From Verrucomicrobiota bacterium (lineage in GTDB: Bacteria > Verrucomicrobiota > Kiritimatiellia > CAIVKH01): DNA of 57,725 bases. The stretch is from assembly GCA_024233345.1 (NCBI GenBank), contig JACKPT010000017.1:1-57725 (forward strand), given 5' to 3'. Both the position numbers and the translations under genes were made by a program. Each line of letters begins with the position of its first letter. Positions within the stretch are counted from its first letter, which is position 1. The notes beneath the pieces were generated by a model. It ran no database searches. It was not told the origin of the DNA and saw nothing but the letters and a program-made list of their open reading frames with translations. Below, one piece after another: positions 1 through 9,600 of this stretch.

Positions 1-100
1 CATTGGCAAGAATGGCAAGGTGATCGGAGCCATCCGCACCCTGCTTTCCCAGGTCGCCTCCCGCGATGGTCGTAAAGCCCTGATCGAAGTGGTGGAGTAA
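1..100 (+). CDS. khpA: KhpA-type KH-domain RNA-binding protein (3' end only)
   Basis: Only the last 32 codons are inside the window, read in the frame that ends with TAA at 98-100. The visible part reads IGKNGKVIGAIRTLL followed by a short basic strand and ALIEVVE. This is the second half of the single KH domain of KhpA, with the GKNG loop as the GxxG RNA-contact motif. KhpA is a small chaperone-like RNA-binding protein that pairs with KhpB in many bacteria. It is usually encoded between rpsP and rimM/trmD, and its place 41 bp before trmD fits. The start and any rpsP lie outside the window. Confidence 0.85.
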   Translation, partial: IGKNGKVIGAIRTLLSQVASRDGRKALIEVVE

Positions 101-141
101 ACCAGTCCTGATCGGGAAAGCCTCCCTCGCGGGGTTGATCG

Positions 142-816
142 TTGCTGACGTTTGATATTATCACCATCTTTCCGCGAATGCTCGACGGCATTTTCGGGGA
201 AAGTATGATGAAACGGGCCGTCGGCCTCGGAGCCGTCACTTTTCGCACCATCGATTTACGGGACTTTACCACCGACAAGCACCGCACCACCGATGACCGG
301 CCCTATGGCGGTGGCCCGGGGATGGTCATGAAAGCAGACCCCATTTTCCAGGCGGTCGAGTCCGTACGGACACCGCATGCCCGCATTCTACTGATGTCCC
401 CGCAGGGCCGGCGGTTTGCTCAATCCATGGCCCGTGAACTCAGTGCGGAACAGCATGTGATTCTGGTGTGTGGCCATTACGAGGGCATCGACGAGCGGGT
501 CAAGATCGGCCTGAACGCGGAAGAGGTGTCGATCGGCGACTATGTTCTGACCAACGGTGTCCTGCCCGCCGCGGTGATTGTCGATGCCGTGGTCCGGTTG
601 TTGCCGGGCGTATTGGGGGGCGAGGGCGCCGCCGAACAGGAGTCGTTCACCGAGAATCTGCTTGATTGCCCTCACTATACCCGTCCCGAGGAATACCGGG
701 GCATGAAAGTGCCCGAGGTCCTCTTGTCGGGTGACCACGGCGCAATCCGGAAATGGCGTGAGGCGGAAGCCCGCCGGCGGACCCAGAACCGGCGGCCGGA
801 TCTGTTGGGGGATTAA
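142..816 (+). CDS. trmD: tRNA (guanine(37)-N1)-methyltransferase
   Basis: TrmD uses S-adenosylmethionine to make m1G37 in tRNAs that read CNN codons, which prevents +1 frameshifts. The protein opens with MLTFDIITIFPRML and carries the RPYGGGPGMVMK loop, the CGHYEGIDERV motif and the trefoil-knot SAM-binding stretch SIGDYVLTNGVLPA. The last of these has N where most TrmD have G. At 224 residues it is a little shorter than the usual 240-250, missing only the extreme C-terminal tail. The start is a TTG at 142, the only start consistent with the family N-terminus. It follows khpA after 41 bp with no rimM between, and rplS follows after 85 bp. Confidence 0.95.
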   Translation: MLTFDIITIFPRMLDGIFGESMMKRAVGLGAVTFRTIDLRDFTTDKHRTTDDRPYGGGPGMVMKADPIFQAVESVRTPHARILLMSPQGRRFAQSMARELSAEQHVILVCGHYEGIDERVKIGLNAEEVSIGDYVLTNGVLPAAVIVDAVVRLLPGVLGGEGAAEQESFTENLLDCPHYTRPEEYRGMKVPEVLLSGDHGAIRKWREAEARRRTQNRRPDLLGD

Positions 817-901
817 AACCGCCCACGCACCGGGAGAAAGCACTTGACCCCCGGCCCGATCAGGCTATTCTACACCGCCTTGAAACCGAAGGAATAAAGA
901 G

Positions 902-1285
902 ATGGACACGCAAATTTTAGAGAAAATCAATCAGGCTCAGAAGCAAGGCAAAGACGCTCCCGCGTTCAATATCGGCGACTCCGTCAAGGTGCACGTCAAG
1001 ATTCGTGAGGGAGACAAGGAGCGTATTCAGGTTTTCTCCGGCACCGTGATCGCCCGCGATGGCAAGGGCGCCACCGAGACATTTACCGTTCGCCGTATCT
1101 CCTATGGCGAAGGGGTCGAGCGCGTATTTCCGGTGTTCTCTCCTTCGGTGGATAAAATTGAGATCGACCGCGAAGGCGATCCCGGCCGGGCCAAGCTGTA
1201 CTATCTGCGCGGGCTGACCGGCAAGAAGACCAAGATCCGTGAAAAAGGATCGCGCACCGGTGTTGCTTCTTCCAAGAAGAAGTAA
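902..1285 (+). CDS. rplS: 50S ribosomal protein L19
   Basis: L19 sits at the interface of the two ribosomal subunits. The 127-residue product has the SH3-like L19 core: FNIGDSVKVHVKIREG, the RIQVFSGTVIARDG strand pair, the TFTVRRISYGEGVERVFP signature and the lysine-rich RAKLYYLRGLTGKKTKI end. A purine-rich GAAGGAATAAAGAG precedes the ATG. It lies between trmD and rnhB as in many bacterial trmD operons, 5 bp before rnhB, so the two are very likely co-transcribed. Confidence 0.97.
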   Translation: MDTQILEKINQAQKQGKDAPAFNIGDSVKVHVKIREGDKERIQVFSGTVIARDGKGATETFTVRRISYGEGVERVFPVFSPSVDKIEIDREGDPGRAKLYYLRGLTGKKTKIREKGSRTGVASSKKK

Positions 1286-1290
1286 GGTTC

Positions 1291-1923
1291 ATGCTCACGT
1301 GGGAGCGGTCGTGCTGGGAAAACGGGTGCGACCGGGTTGCGGGTGTTGACGAGGCCGGCCGAGGGCCTCTTGCCGGGCCGGTGGTGGCCGCTGCGGTTGC
1401 CATGCCGCGTGCGCTGGCTGAATCCCTGATCACCACCACCCTCAGCGGTCTGACCGATTCCAAAAAGCTCACGGAGAAAAAGCGCGAGGCTTTTTTCACC
1501 GATTTGACCAGTTCCTCTGCCATCCTTTGGGGAGTTGGGCTCTGTGAACCGGAAGAAATTGACCGCATCAATATCTTGCGCGCCACCCATCTTGCCATGA
1601 AGCGGGCGGTGGAGGGATTGGCGATGATGCCGGACTTCCTGCTCGTTGACGGTCTTCCCGTGCCGGGGCTCCCGGTGAAGGCCCGGGCGATCATCAAGGG
1701 TGACGCATCAAGTTTTCTGATTGCCGCAGCAAGCGTGATCGCCAAGGTCACCCGGGATCGAATCATGCTCGACCTCGATAGGCGTTATCCGGGGTACGGT
1801 CTGGCGAAGCACAAGGGGTATGGCACCCGCGCCCATCTGGAGGCGCTGCGCATCCTCGGCCCCTCCGCCTGTCATCGGAAGTCCTTCGCGCCGGTGCGGC
1901 AGTTGGACTTGCCAATCGCCTGA
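1291..1923 (+). CDS. rnhB: Ribonuclease HII
   Basis: RNase HII removes single ribonucleotides and RNA primers from RNA/DNA hybrids. The N-terminal GVDEAGRGPLAGPVVAAAV is the family signature with the first acidic metal ligands (Asp-Glu). LTDSKKLTEKKRE follows, then LLVDGLPVPGLPVKARAIIKGD with the third Asp and AAASVIAKVTRDR with the fourth region. KHKGYGTRAHLEAL is the usual late motif. The 210-residue length is normal. The gene starts 5 bp after rplS and ends 18 bp before the converging asnS stop. Confidence 0.96.
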   Translation: MLTWERSCWENGCDRVAGVDEAGRGPLAGPVVAAAVAMPRALAESLITTTLSGLTDSKKLTEKKREAFFTDLTSSSAILWGVGLCEPEEIDRINILRATHLAMKRAVEGLAMMPDFLLVDGLPVPGLPVKARAIIKGDASSFLIAAASVIAKVTRDRIMLDLDRRYPGYGLAKHKGYGTRAHLEALRILGPSACHRKSFAPVRQLDLPIA

Positions 1924-1941
1924 ATCCAGACCGGAGCGGAC

Positions 1942-3438
1942 TCAGGGATACATCCGCCCCAGCAAACGAGGAAAGGGGATGGTTTCGCGGACATGCTTCA
2001 GGCCGCAGATCCACGCCACGGTGCGTTCGATCCCGAGCCCGAAACCTCCATGGGGAATGGAACCATAGCGGCGGAGATCCAGGTACCACTCGTATGGGGC
2101 GGAATCCATCTTCTCCTCGTTCATCCGCTCCTGCAGCACCTCAAGGCGCTCCTCGCGAATGCTGCCGCCGATGACTTCGCCATAACCCTCGGGGGCCAGC
2201 ATGTCCATGTTGACCACGAGGCGGGGATCGGTATCGTCCCGCTTCATGTAGAAGGCCTTGACCTCGCGGGGATAGCCGGTCACGAACAGGGGCGTATCGA
2301 ACTGGCGCGACAGAATCGTCTCTTCATCACCCCCAAAATCTTTGCCCCAGGAAAAAGACAGGACATCCTGCTGATGAGTCCGGCGGTGTTCGAGGTCGAT
2401 GGCAAGTTCATCCCGCGTTTCCTTCAACTCGCGCAGGGTCTGTTCGAGTTTTTCCTTTTTCCACGCCTTGGTGGCGGCAGCCAATTCTTCCCCGGTTACC
2501 GCGAGGGCGGCATCGATCTCTGCGCGCCGGGTCTCCAGGGCGGCCAGGTCTTGTTCGATCCAATCCCTGGTTTGGGCGCTGTGGAGTAGATCCACCGCCT
2601 CGGAATAGGTCAGGCTGGCAAATGGGACCGTGACCTTTTCCAGGGCGCTTACGTCGCGCCCGAGGGTGGCAAGATCGTCCCGGTGATGGGTAAGGGTATC
2701 GCCGATCATGCGTAGGGTCAGACCCTCGGCATGGTGCTTGAGGGTGTCGAGGTCGGCGTAAGCGATCTCCGGTTCGATCATCCAGAACTCCGTGAGATGA
2801 CGGCGGGTCTTGGATTTCTCGGCCCGGAATGTCGGACCGAAACAATAGACCTTTTCCAGCGCCATGCAGGCGCTCTCCAGATACAACTGGCCGGTTTGGG
2901 CGAGATAAACCTCCTCCCCGAAATAGTCAACCGGAAACAAGGTGCCCGCCCCCTCCGCCGCGCCTGGGGAGAGGATCGGCGTGTCGATGAGGGTGAAGCC
3001 CGCATCGTCAAAGTATCCGCGTGCGGCTTTGATCAGGGTATGGCGAATGCGGAGGATGGCCGTCTGGCGGGGAGCCCGAAGCCAGAGGTGCCGGTGGTTC
3101 ATCAGAAAGTCGACCCCGTGGCTTTTGCGGGAGATCGGATAGTCTTCGGCCCGGTGAACGAGGGTCAACGCGGAGATGTCGATCTCCACGCCGCCGGGGG
3201 ACCGGGCATCCTCTCGGACCGTGCCGGTGAGTTCAATCGAGGACTCCTGGGTCAGGCTTTCCGCGATGGCGAAGGGTTCGGGATGGGAGGCCTCGACAAT
3301 ACACTGGCAGATCCCGGTCCCATCCCGGACGATCAGAAACGCGATTTTGCCGCTGGTTCTTTTTCCGTGAAGCCATCCGCGAAGGGTTACGGAGTTTCCA
3401 CACTGTTGCTTGAGTTCGACAATCCTGGTGCTGGTCAT
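1942..3438 (-). CDS. asnS: Asparaginyl-tRNA synthetase
   Basis: This class IIb synthetase charges tRNA-Asn. An N-terminal OB-fold anticodon-binding domain (roughly residues 8-100, with VTLRGWLHGKRTSGKIAFL) leads into the catalytic core. The core has class II motif 2 around TFRAEKSKTRRHLTEFWM and motif 3 GFGLGIERTVAWICGLKHVRE. I place the start at the ATG at 3438 (498 residues, MTSTRIVELKQ). An in-frame TTG at 3456 would add six residues with no support. Between motifs 2 and 3 there is a charged helical insertion of about 60 residues (ALETRRAEID... to EHRRTHQQD), so it is longer than the ~466-residue E. coli enzyme. It is probably the last gene of lacI-NYN-asnS. Confidence 0.95.
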   Translation of the reverse strand: MTSTRIVELKQQCGNSVTLRGWLHGKRTSGKIAFLIVRDGTGICQCIVEASHPEPFAIAESLTQESSIELTGTVREDARSPGGVEIDISALTLVHRAEDYPISRKSHGVDFLMNHRHLWLRAPRQTAILRIRHTLIKAARGYFDDAGFTLIDTPILSPGAAEGAGTLFPVDYFGEEVYLAQTGQLYLESACMALEKVYCFGPTFRAEKSKTRRHLTEFWMIEPEIAYADLDTLKHHAEGLTLRMIGDTLTHHRDDLATLGRDVSALEKVTVPFASLTYSEAVDLLHSAQTRDWIEQDLAALETRRAEIDAALAVTGEELAAATKAWKKEKLEQTLRELKETRDELAIDLEHRRTHQQDVLSFSWGKDFGGDEETILSRQFDTPLFVTGYPREVKAFYMKRDDTDPRLVVNMDMLAPEGYGEVIGGSIREERLEVLQERMNEEKMDSAPYEWYLDLRRYGSIPHGGFGLGIERTVAWICGLKHVRETIPFPRLLGRMYP

Positions 3439-3480
3439 GGAGACAAGATGCACCAAAGCCGCGGATCGTGCAATGGTGGG

Positions 3481-3963
3481 TCAAGGCTCGGGAAAAAACT
3501 CACCGAGATGGGAACCGCGGAAGGCGCGCTGCCGGTTTTTTCCGGTTTGGCTGGCTTGTCGCTCGCGGTTGGAAATCTGATCCAGAAAGGCGCGGCAGGA
3601 GACGGTTTGGGCACCCGCTGCGGATACCGTATCCAGCTCTGCCCGGTCCGAAGTGACCACCAGTACTTGTCCCGGATTGGTCTCGTCATGGACCATGCGT
3701 TCGATCACCGAGTCGGCGGTCTGGGCGCCTCCGGAATAGATCACTTGAATGGCGGTAATCATCCGGTCCTGTTCGGCGGTGCGGGATCCGCGGCCGTCGA
3801 AGACCAGCGTGGTGCGGTCGGCAATGCCGGAATAGAACCGGGCGACCTTGGCAATGAGTTGCTGGCGGGCCTGACGCCGGTCGGATTGAAGGACCGAGGC
3901 GAGGTCGGGGTCGCTGTAGAGCAGGCTGTTGCCGTCGATGATCAGATGGGCGATGGGCTGCAT
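3481..3963 (-). CDS. NYN-domain (YacP/Rae1-like) putative ribonuclease
   Basis: The 160-residue protein begins AHLIIDGNSLLYSD, the first acidic strand of a NYN/PIN-like nuclease fold. It continues with TTLVFDGRG, ADSVIERMV and VLVVTSDRAELDTVSAAGAQTVSCRAFL, the order of acidic and strand motifs seen in YacP/Rae1. Bacillus Rae1 cleaves mRNA at the ribosome, but whether this homologue does the same is unknown. The last ~25 residues are basic and low in order. It lies 21 bp after lacI and about 42 bp before the asnS ATG on the same strand, so the three genes probably form one transcript. Confidence 0.8.
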   Translation of the reverse strand: MQPIAHLIIDGNSLLYSDPDLASVLQSDRRQARQQLIAKVARFYSGIADRTTLVFDGRGSRTAEQDRMITAIQVIYSGGAQTADSVIERMVHDETNPGQVLVVTSDRAELDTVSAAGAQTVSCRAFLDQISNRERQASQTGKNRQRAFRGSHLGEFFPEP

Positions 3964-3984
3964 CGGATCATCACCGTTGCCAGG

Positions 3985-5007
3985 TCAGGAGGCGGTACGA
4001 ACCGGTCCGGTGGACTCGCGTACCACCAATTCCACGGGCAAGGTCTGTTGCACCAGCTCCGCTTCCTTGCGGAAAAGCACCAGCAGGGCTTCCACCGACT
4101 TGGCTCCAATCTGATAGAGGTCATGTCGGATGGTGGTCAGGGAGGGGTTGGCAAACTCCGCTGCGGCAACATCGTCCATTCCGATCACGGAAATATCGTG
4201 GGGCACCTTCAAACCCCGGCGGGCGATGTGACGCATGGCCCCGATGGCCATCTTGTCATTGCCGGCCATGATCGCGGTCATTTCCGGATAGCGGTCCAGC
4301 AACCATTGGGCGCCCTCAAAGCCACCCTGCTCGGTGAACCAGCCATCGGACCAGTACAGGTTTTCCTTGGCCACCCCGCCTTCCATGCAGGCCTTGGTGA
4401 AGTGATCACGGAAATCAAGTGCGGTGTTGGTGGTGGTGCCGCTCAACATACCGATATGGCGATGACCATGATCCAGCAAATGGTTGGCGGCCAGCCGGGC
4501 CGAGGTGATGTAGTCCGCACTGATATAGTTCATGGACCGGCCGGGAAAGTAGTGGTTCACCAGCACATAGGGATAGTTGGAGGCCGCGAGGTCCTTGAGA
4601 TATTCGTCGTGGACCGAAGATCCCAGGATCAAAAGACCATCGACCCGTTTGGTCTTCAGCAGGTTCAGATATTCGTGGGTCTGGATAAAATGCCGGTTGG
4701 CCATTTCCAGCATGACCTTGTAACCGAGGGAGGTCGCATGTTCATAGATCCCGCTGACAATTTCCCCGAAGTAGGTATCGGCAAAAACATGATTGAGGTG
4801 GGGGACAATCACGCTCAGAGACCGGCTGGACTGGGAGGCCAGGCTGCGGGCAAAGGTATTGGGCTGGTATTCGTGTTTGCGGACGGACGACAACACCTTT
4901 TCCCGGGTGCTCTCGCTGATCCTTGGATTGTTGTTCAAGACGAGTGAAACCGTGCTTAAGGAGACCCCGCACTCGCGGGCGATGTCTTTAATTGTTGTCC
5001 GTGCCAT
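3985..5007 (-). CDS. LacI/GalR-family transcriptional regulator
   Basis: The N-terminus MARTTIKDIARECGVSLST is the LacI helix-turn-helix, followed by the hinge VLNNNPRISESTREKVLSSV and the minor-groove helix region. The rest is the periplasmic-binding-protein-like effector domain (SRSLSVIVPHLNHVFADTYF, VDGLLILGSS, GHRHIGMLSG, ISVIGMDDVAAAEFANPSLTTIR). I use the ATG at 5007 (340 residues). It has a GAGGAA ribosome-binding site about 10 nt upstream and starts at the HTH. The frame stays open for 38 more codons upstream without family similarity. Two operator-like sequences lie 32-68 bp upstream, suggesting autoregulation. The ligand cannot be read from sequence, though sugars are usual for the family. 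Confidence 0.93.
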   Translation of the reverse strand: MARTTIKDIARECGVSLSTVSLVLNNNPRISESTREKVLSSVRKHEYQPNTFARSLASQSSRSLSVIVPHLNHVFADTYFGEIVSGIYEHATSLGYKVMLEMANRHFIQTHEYLNLLKTKRVDGLLILGSSVHDEYLKDLAASNYPYVLVNHYFPGRSMNYISADYITSARLAANHLLDHGHRHIGMLSGTTTNTALDFRDHFTKACMEGGVAKENLYWSDGWFTEQGGFEGAQWLLDRYPEMTAIMAGNDKMAIGAMRHIARRGLKVPHDISVIGMDDVAAAEFANPSLTTIRHDLYQIGAKSVEALLVLFRKEAELVQQTLPVELVVRESTGPVRTAS

Positions 5008-5038
5008 TTGTGTTATTCCTCGGTTAGGACTTTTCATA

Positions 5039-5075
5039 TCAAGCGTTTTTACGAAGCGCAAGTTAAAACGCTTGA
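5039..5075. promoter_or_regulatory. Pair of LacI-type operator sequences in the divergent lacI/CsgG-like promoter
   Basis: TCAAGCGTTTT at 5039-5049 and AAAACGCTTGA at 5065-5075 form a perfect 11-bp inverted repeat with a 15-bp spacer. Each arm also resembles a single LacI-family site with a central CG (AAGCGTTT / AAACGCTT). They sit just upstream of the lacI-family ATG at 5007 and between it and the divergent gene at 5259. The second arm, GTTAAAACGCTTGA, matches GTTGAAACGCTTTA at 10473-10486 at 12 of 14 positions. Binding is inferred; the repeat is seen directly. Confidence 0.6.
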
Positions 5076-5258
5076 CCCTCGGGGTTGTACGTTCAGAAAC
5101 CGGATGGGGATCGGTTGCCAATCGGGCCGGGGTCTTATCCTGACCTGGGTGAATCGAGTTTCACCTTTGTCTGAATAGTTTGAAGGTGCTACACGTCAGA
5201 TGTAGAGGGAACCGGAGATCCGGTCACCGGTATGCGAAAGAACCAGAAGGAGCGATTC

Positions 5259-6188
5259 ATGAAGACGGGATTGATCAGTTTATTGACGGCGGCGGTGGTC
5301 TATACAGCGGGCGCTGCGCCTTTGCGTGTGGCCGTACTGGATTTCGAGGATCGAACCGGGGATTCACCCGATGCGCGGTTGGGCGGGAAGATCGACAAGG
5401 AAGCATTGGCGGACCGCGGGGCCTATTTGCTCGGCAAGGAGTTGCTGGGGCAGGGCGATTGGACCCTGATAGACCGTCGGGACTTTATTGCGCAGATCGA
5501 GGCCGGCCGCGGACCCTATGATGACAAAAAGCCATCCTTCCTCCGGGCGGCCCAGATGGTGAATGCCGACGCAGTGCTGCGGGGTACCCTCATGAGTTTT
5601 TCGACCTCCCGTTCCTCGGTTAATCAGGGGGGATACAAAACGGACCTGCTGGATCTGACGGTGCGGGTTTCGGTGGAGGCGCTGGATGTCCGCGACGGCG
5701 CCATTCTGGCGGTGGTGGATGGCAAGGCGACCGAGCGGTTTCGCCAGACGGAGCAAATGGAAACCGAACTGGGGGATGAGGATGTCCTGGCGCTGATGGA
5801 AAAGGCCCTCAAACCCGCAGTCTCGGAACTGCATGCCACATTGCAACAGCGCGAGGAGGCGTTGCAGAATCGTCCCAAGGTGCAGTTGACCGTGACCTCA
5901 CCGGATGGCCCCGCGATGGTGGAAATCGATGGTGTACTGGTAGGAACCACCCCGCTGGAAACCATGCATCTCTATGCCGGTGATCATGTGCTTACCGTGG
6001 GCCGTCCCGGCTACCGGGATGTGGTCAAACGAATCCTGATCGAACAGGACATGGCCATCGATGTGCCGCTTCTCAAGAACGAACTGGATGCTGATCAGAT
6101 CCAATCCGTGCTGGAATCGTCCCGCCTGAATATCTACCAGGGCCTGGAGCCGGCATTGTTGATCGAAACCATTCAAACCAGCGAGTAA
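5259..6188 (+). CDS. Secreted CsgG-like / PEGA-domain protein
   Basis: The ATG at 5259 is chosen because GAAGGAG lies 6 nt upstream and MKTGLISLLTAAVVYTAGA forms a signal peptide directly after it. An upstream in-frame ATG at 5232 has no such support. Residues ~22-190 (LRVAVLDFEDRTGD, LLGKELLGQGDWTLIDRRD, ADAVLRGTLMSF) resemble the CsgG/FlgT-like fold that assembles surface structures or forms periplasmic complexes. Residues ~215-275 (KVQLTVTSPDGPAMVEIDGV, then VGTTPLETMHLYAGDHVLTV) are a PEGA domain. No lipobox cysteine is seen. The function is unknown. It is divergent from the LacI regulator and shares its promoter region. Confidence 0.75.
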   Translation: MKTGLISLLTAAVVYTAGAAPLRVAVLDFEDRTGDSPDARLGGKIDKEALADRGAYLLGKELLGQGDWTLIDRRDFIAQIEAGRGPYDDKKPSFLRAAQMVNADAVLRGTLMSFSTSRSSVNQGGYKTDLLDLTVRVSVEALDVRDGAILAVVDGKATERFRQTEQMETELGDEDVLALMEKALKPAVSELHATLQQREEALQNRPKVQLTVTSPDGPAMVEIDGVLVGTTPLETMHLYAGDHVLTVGRPGYRDVVKRILIEQDMAIDVPLLKNELDADQIQSVLESSRLNIYQGLEPALLIETIQTSE

Positions 6189-6550
6189 CCCTGGGCAAAC
6201 GGCGGCGGTAACCCTGGGTTCGACCTGATCCCATGGACTGGCGCACGTAATGGATTGAATCGGCGGGCTGAAGGCCCGCAAACTCGATAGCCCAGGGCAA
6301 GCGAAGCGTGGCCCTGGGTAGTGCGCGAGAGACCTCCCCGTTGGGCGCGAAGGTTGCCAGGTTTGGATCCTGTTGTCCGGGTCGTGCTCCATTCGCGCTC
6401 CGGGTTTTTGATTCTGTCTCCCTGGGGCTGCGCTTGCCCCAGGCTGTCGAATGGCGGGCCTTCAGCCCGAAGGGTGGAATGGGGTGGAATGGGGACAGGC
6501 ATTTTTCGGGGTGTAGCGAACGGATCTTTATCGTCTCAAGGTTGCGTTGA
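6189..6550. repeat. Inverted pair of REP-like palindromic units (BIME-like) in an intergenic gap
   Basis: This stretch has no convincing gene. From about 6260 it reads CGGGCTGAAGGCCCG, then a CCCAGGGC...GCCCTGGG stem. Near 6420-6475 the same text returns in reverse complement (CCTGGGGCTGCGCTTGCCCC, then CGGGCCTTCAGCCCG). Two similar units therefore face each other about 100 bp apart, the layout of bacterial interspersed mosaic elements. A GGGGACAGGCATTTTT tag at about 6492 also occurs near the RAYT transposase gene at the window end (about 57350). RAYTs are known to act on such palindromes, but their link to these units is inferred. Confidence 0.6.
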
Positions 6551-6551
6551 C

Positions 6552-6588
6552 AAAAAAAAGTCCCGCCGGAAAACCGGCGGGACTTTTG
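6552..6588 (-). terminator. Intrinsic terminator of the large secreted-protein gene
   Basis: A 14-bp perfect stem, AAAAGTCCCGCCGG paired with CCGGCGGGACTTTT, with a 4-nt loop lies 25 bp beyond the stop codon of the minus-strand gene. On that strand it is followed by a run of eight T (the A run at 6552-6559). This is a textbook Rho-independent terminator. The stem is long and rich in G+C. Confidence 0.88.
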
Positions 6589-6612
6589 CTGGATTCAAGG
6601 ATCTTTGGGGAC

Positions 6613-9600
6613 TCAGGGAATGATGTCCCGGATCACCAGCCGGTACACCCGGAACGGATTGGCATTGGAATCCATCAGGATGATTTCATTCACCCCGTCG
6701 CCATCCGCCTGATCCACCTCGGTCCAGATCACCGGATCGGCGGTCAGGTCGAGGGTGTAGTCCAGCGAATAGGATTTTCCGACCTCACCGATTCCCACAT
6801 TGGCGGAAACATCGGTGCCGGCGATGATGAGTTCACTGATTTCCGGTCCACCCACTCCCTCGATGACCTGGAGGTTGTTGATGTACATCTGGCGGTTGTC
6901 ATTGGCTTCGGTTCCATTGAAGTAGAACTTGAAGTTGTCCGGGGCTCCGGTGTTGACAATGACTTGCGAGTCGAAGGTCTCGACCCCGTCACGCCCGGTA
7001 CCATAGACCCGGACAATGCCATCGGCCTGATACTCGATGGAGATCGTCATGGCCTGCGTACCGTAATTGGTGAACATGTTGCTGCCATTGACGGTGATGG
7101 TGGCACCGTTCCCCTGGTTGATGTTGAGGAGTTCGTTTCCGCCCGCGAACAGGTTGAAGCCGCGGTTGGAGCCATCCGTTCCACTATCGAAATTCAATCC
7201 GAGTTGGAACACGAAGGTATCCCCGATCATCATCGGACTGTTCAGGGTCCGGGTGACTTCGGCGTTGGCTCCGGAATTGGCCGGGTTCGCATAGAAGCCA
7301 AAGGATTGTTGATCCATTCCGCTGATACCCGAGTTGGCGGGGTCACCGATGAAGACGCCGGCAAAGTAAGCGGGCTCATTGGTGTCGGACGTGTGATTGA
7401 ACACCCAGGGACCGAATCCTGAACCTTCGTTGTCGCCATCGTTCCAGCTTCCACCGTAGAACGAACCTTCATCATAGGTTCCCGAAGGAATTGCGGTGAT
7501 GCTGATGTTCAGCGGGGTCGCGACGGCGTCACCATTGGATGCGGTCAGTACCACCGAGCCAAGGCCCAGCGCACTCCCCTCAAAGGCGACGGTGTTTTCG
7601 CCGTTGCTGAAGACCGCAGTCGCAGGCACCGAGAAGGTCGAGGGCACCGAACTGGTCAGGTACACCGTGTCATCGATGGGACCCACCCGGGTCAAGGTGT
7701 AGGTGCGGGTCTGGCCATCCCGCAGGGAGACCGGCCCGGACAGGGTCAGGGAGGGCGACTGCACCGTCACGTTGTACTCCGCAAACACCCCGCTGGCGGT
7801 GTTGGAAGCAACGATCGTGGCAAAGCCAAAGCCAACCATTTCCACATCGAACACCAGAGCGTTCTCATTGGTCACGAAGCTGGCGCTGGCCGGGACCGTC
7901 AGCACATTGGTATCGCTGCTGCTGAACACGATGTCATCGCCCACCGTACCGGTGCGGGTCAGGCTGTATTCATTGGTGCCGAGATCAAACAATTCGAACG
8001 GACCGCTGATGGAGAGGGTGGGGGCAATCGGCGTCACCACATACTGAGCCCAGGCCCCGCTGGCGACATTGCTGGCCACAATCACGGCGGAACCATTGGT
8101 CAGGCTGACCACGGTACCTGTGAAGCTGATGGTGTCCACCCCGGTGGTGAAGGATACCAGTGCGGGGACCGTCAGCACGTTGGCATCGCTGCTGGACAAT
8201 TCTATGTCGTCGCCCACGGCGCCATCCCGTTGCAGGGTGAACAGGTATTCGCCGGTGGCGAGAGGTGCGGGTTCGCCGGCCGTGAAGGCGAGGGGAATCG
8301 CCGGGCCATCGGTTACCTGGAGCGCGTTGACATACATCTGGCGCTCATTGATCCCTTCGCAGGCATTGAAATAGAACTTGAAGTTATCCGGGGCCCCGGG
8401 AGTAACCGTGAGTACCTGGTCGACGGTTTCAACCCCGTCACGCCCGGTTCCGGTGACCCGGATGCTGCCATCCCCGACATACTGGAGGTCGAAGGTCATG
8501 GCCTGGGCACCGTAGTTGGTGAAGATGGCATTGCCGTTCAAAGTAATGACCGCGCTGTTGCCCATGTTGATGTTCATGAGTTCGTTGGCTCCAGCGAAAA
8601 GACTGAAACCACGGTTGGAGCCATCGGTGCCACTGTCGAAGTTGAGTCCGAGCTGGAACCGGAAAGTCTGACCGACGGTCAGGGCATTGCTCAGGGTCCG
8701 GCTGACTTCCGCGTTCGCGGCGGAGCCGGCGGGATTCGCGTAGAATCCAAACGATGCCTGGTCCATGCCGCTGATGCCCGCGAGGGCGGGATCGCCGATG
8801 AACACTCCGGCATAGTAGGCGGGGTCGTTGGTGTCGGTGCTGTGGTTGAACACCCAGGGTCCGAAGCCGAGACCGTTGTTGTCGCCATCATTCCAGGAAC
8901 CGCTGTAGAGCGTTCCTTCGTCGTAGGTGCCTTCGGGAAGTGCGGTGACTTCAACCGTGAAGGGCGCGCTGCTGGCGTCAAAGTTCCAGGCCACCAGGGT
9001 GGTTGAACCGGTAGTCAGAGCCGTTCCCTGGAAGGTCAGGGTGTTTTCGCCGGTGTTGAAAGCCACCGTGCCGGGGACACTCATGACTGAAGGATTGGAG
9101 TTGGAGGACAACGAGACCGTGTTGGCGATCGGCCCAACCCGGGTCAAGGTGAAGGTGGGGGTGGAGCCTACCCGCACCGAGGTCGGCCCGGAAAGCGTCA
9201 GGCCCGGCTCAAACACACCCACATTGTATTCCGCTACCGCCCCACTGGCGAGATTGGAAGCAAAAATGGTGGCGGTGCCGAATCCGACCATTTCCACATC
9301 AAAGGTGAGTTCGGTTTCGTTGGTGACAAAACTCTGGCTGGCGGGAACCACCAGGACATTGGTGTCGCTGCTGCTGAACTCGATGTCATCGGTCACCGCA
9401 CCCACCCGGGTCAGGGTGTAGGCGTTGGTGCCAAGTTCGAACAGTTCGAACGGTCCGCTGATGGAGAGGACCGGGACGATGGGGGTGACGAGGAACTGCG
9501 CCCAGGCCCCGCTGGTGACATTGCTGGCGACCAGGATGGCCGAACCATTGGTCACACTGACCACCGTGGCGGTGAAGGTCAGGCTGTTGGCCAGCGCTTC

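Noticed and set aside
2731..4947. A 738-codon open frame antisense to asnS, the NYN gene and lacI
   Set aside because: The opposite strand carries three recognised genes with family motifs; long antisense frames are expected in GC-rich codon usage and this one has no recognisable domain.
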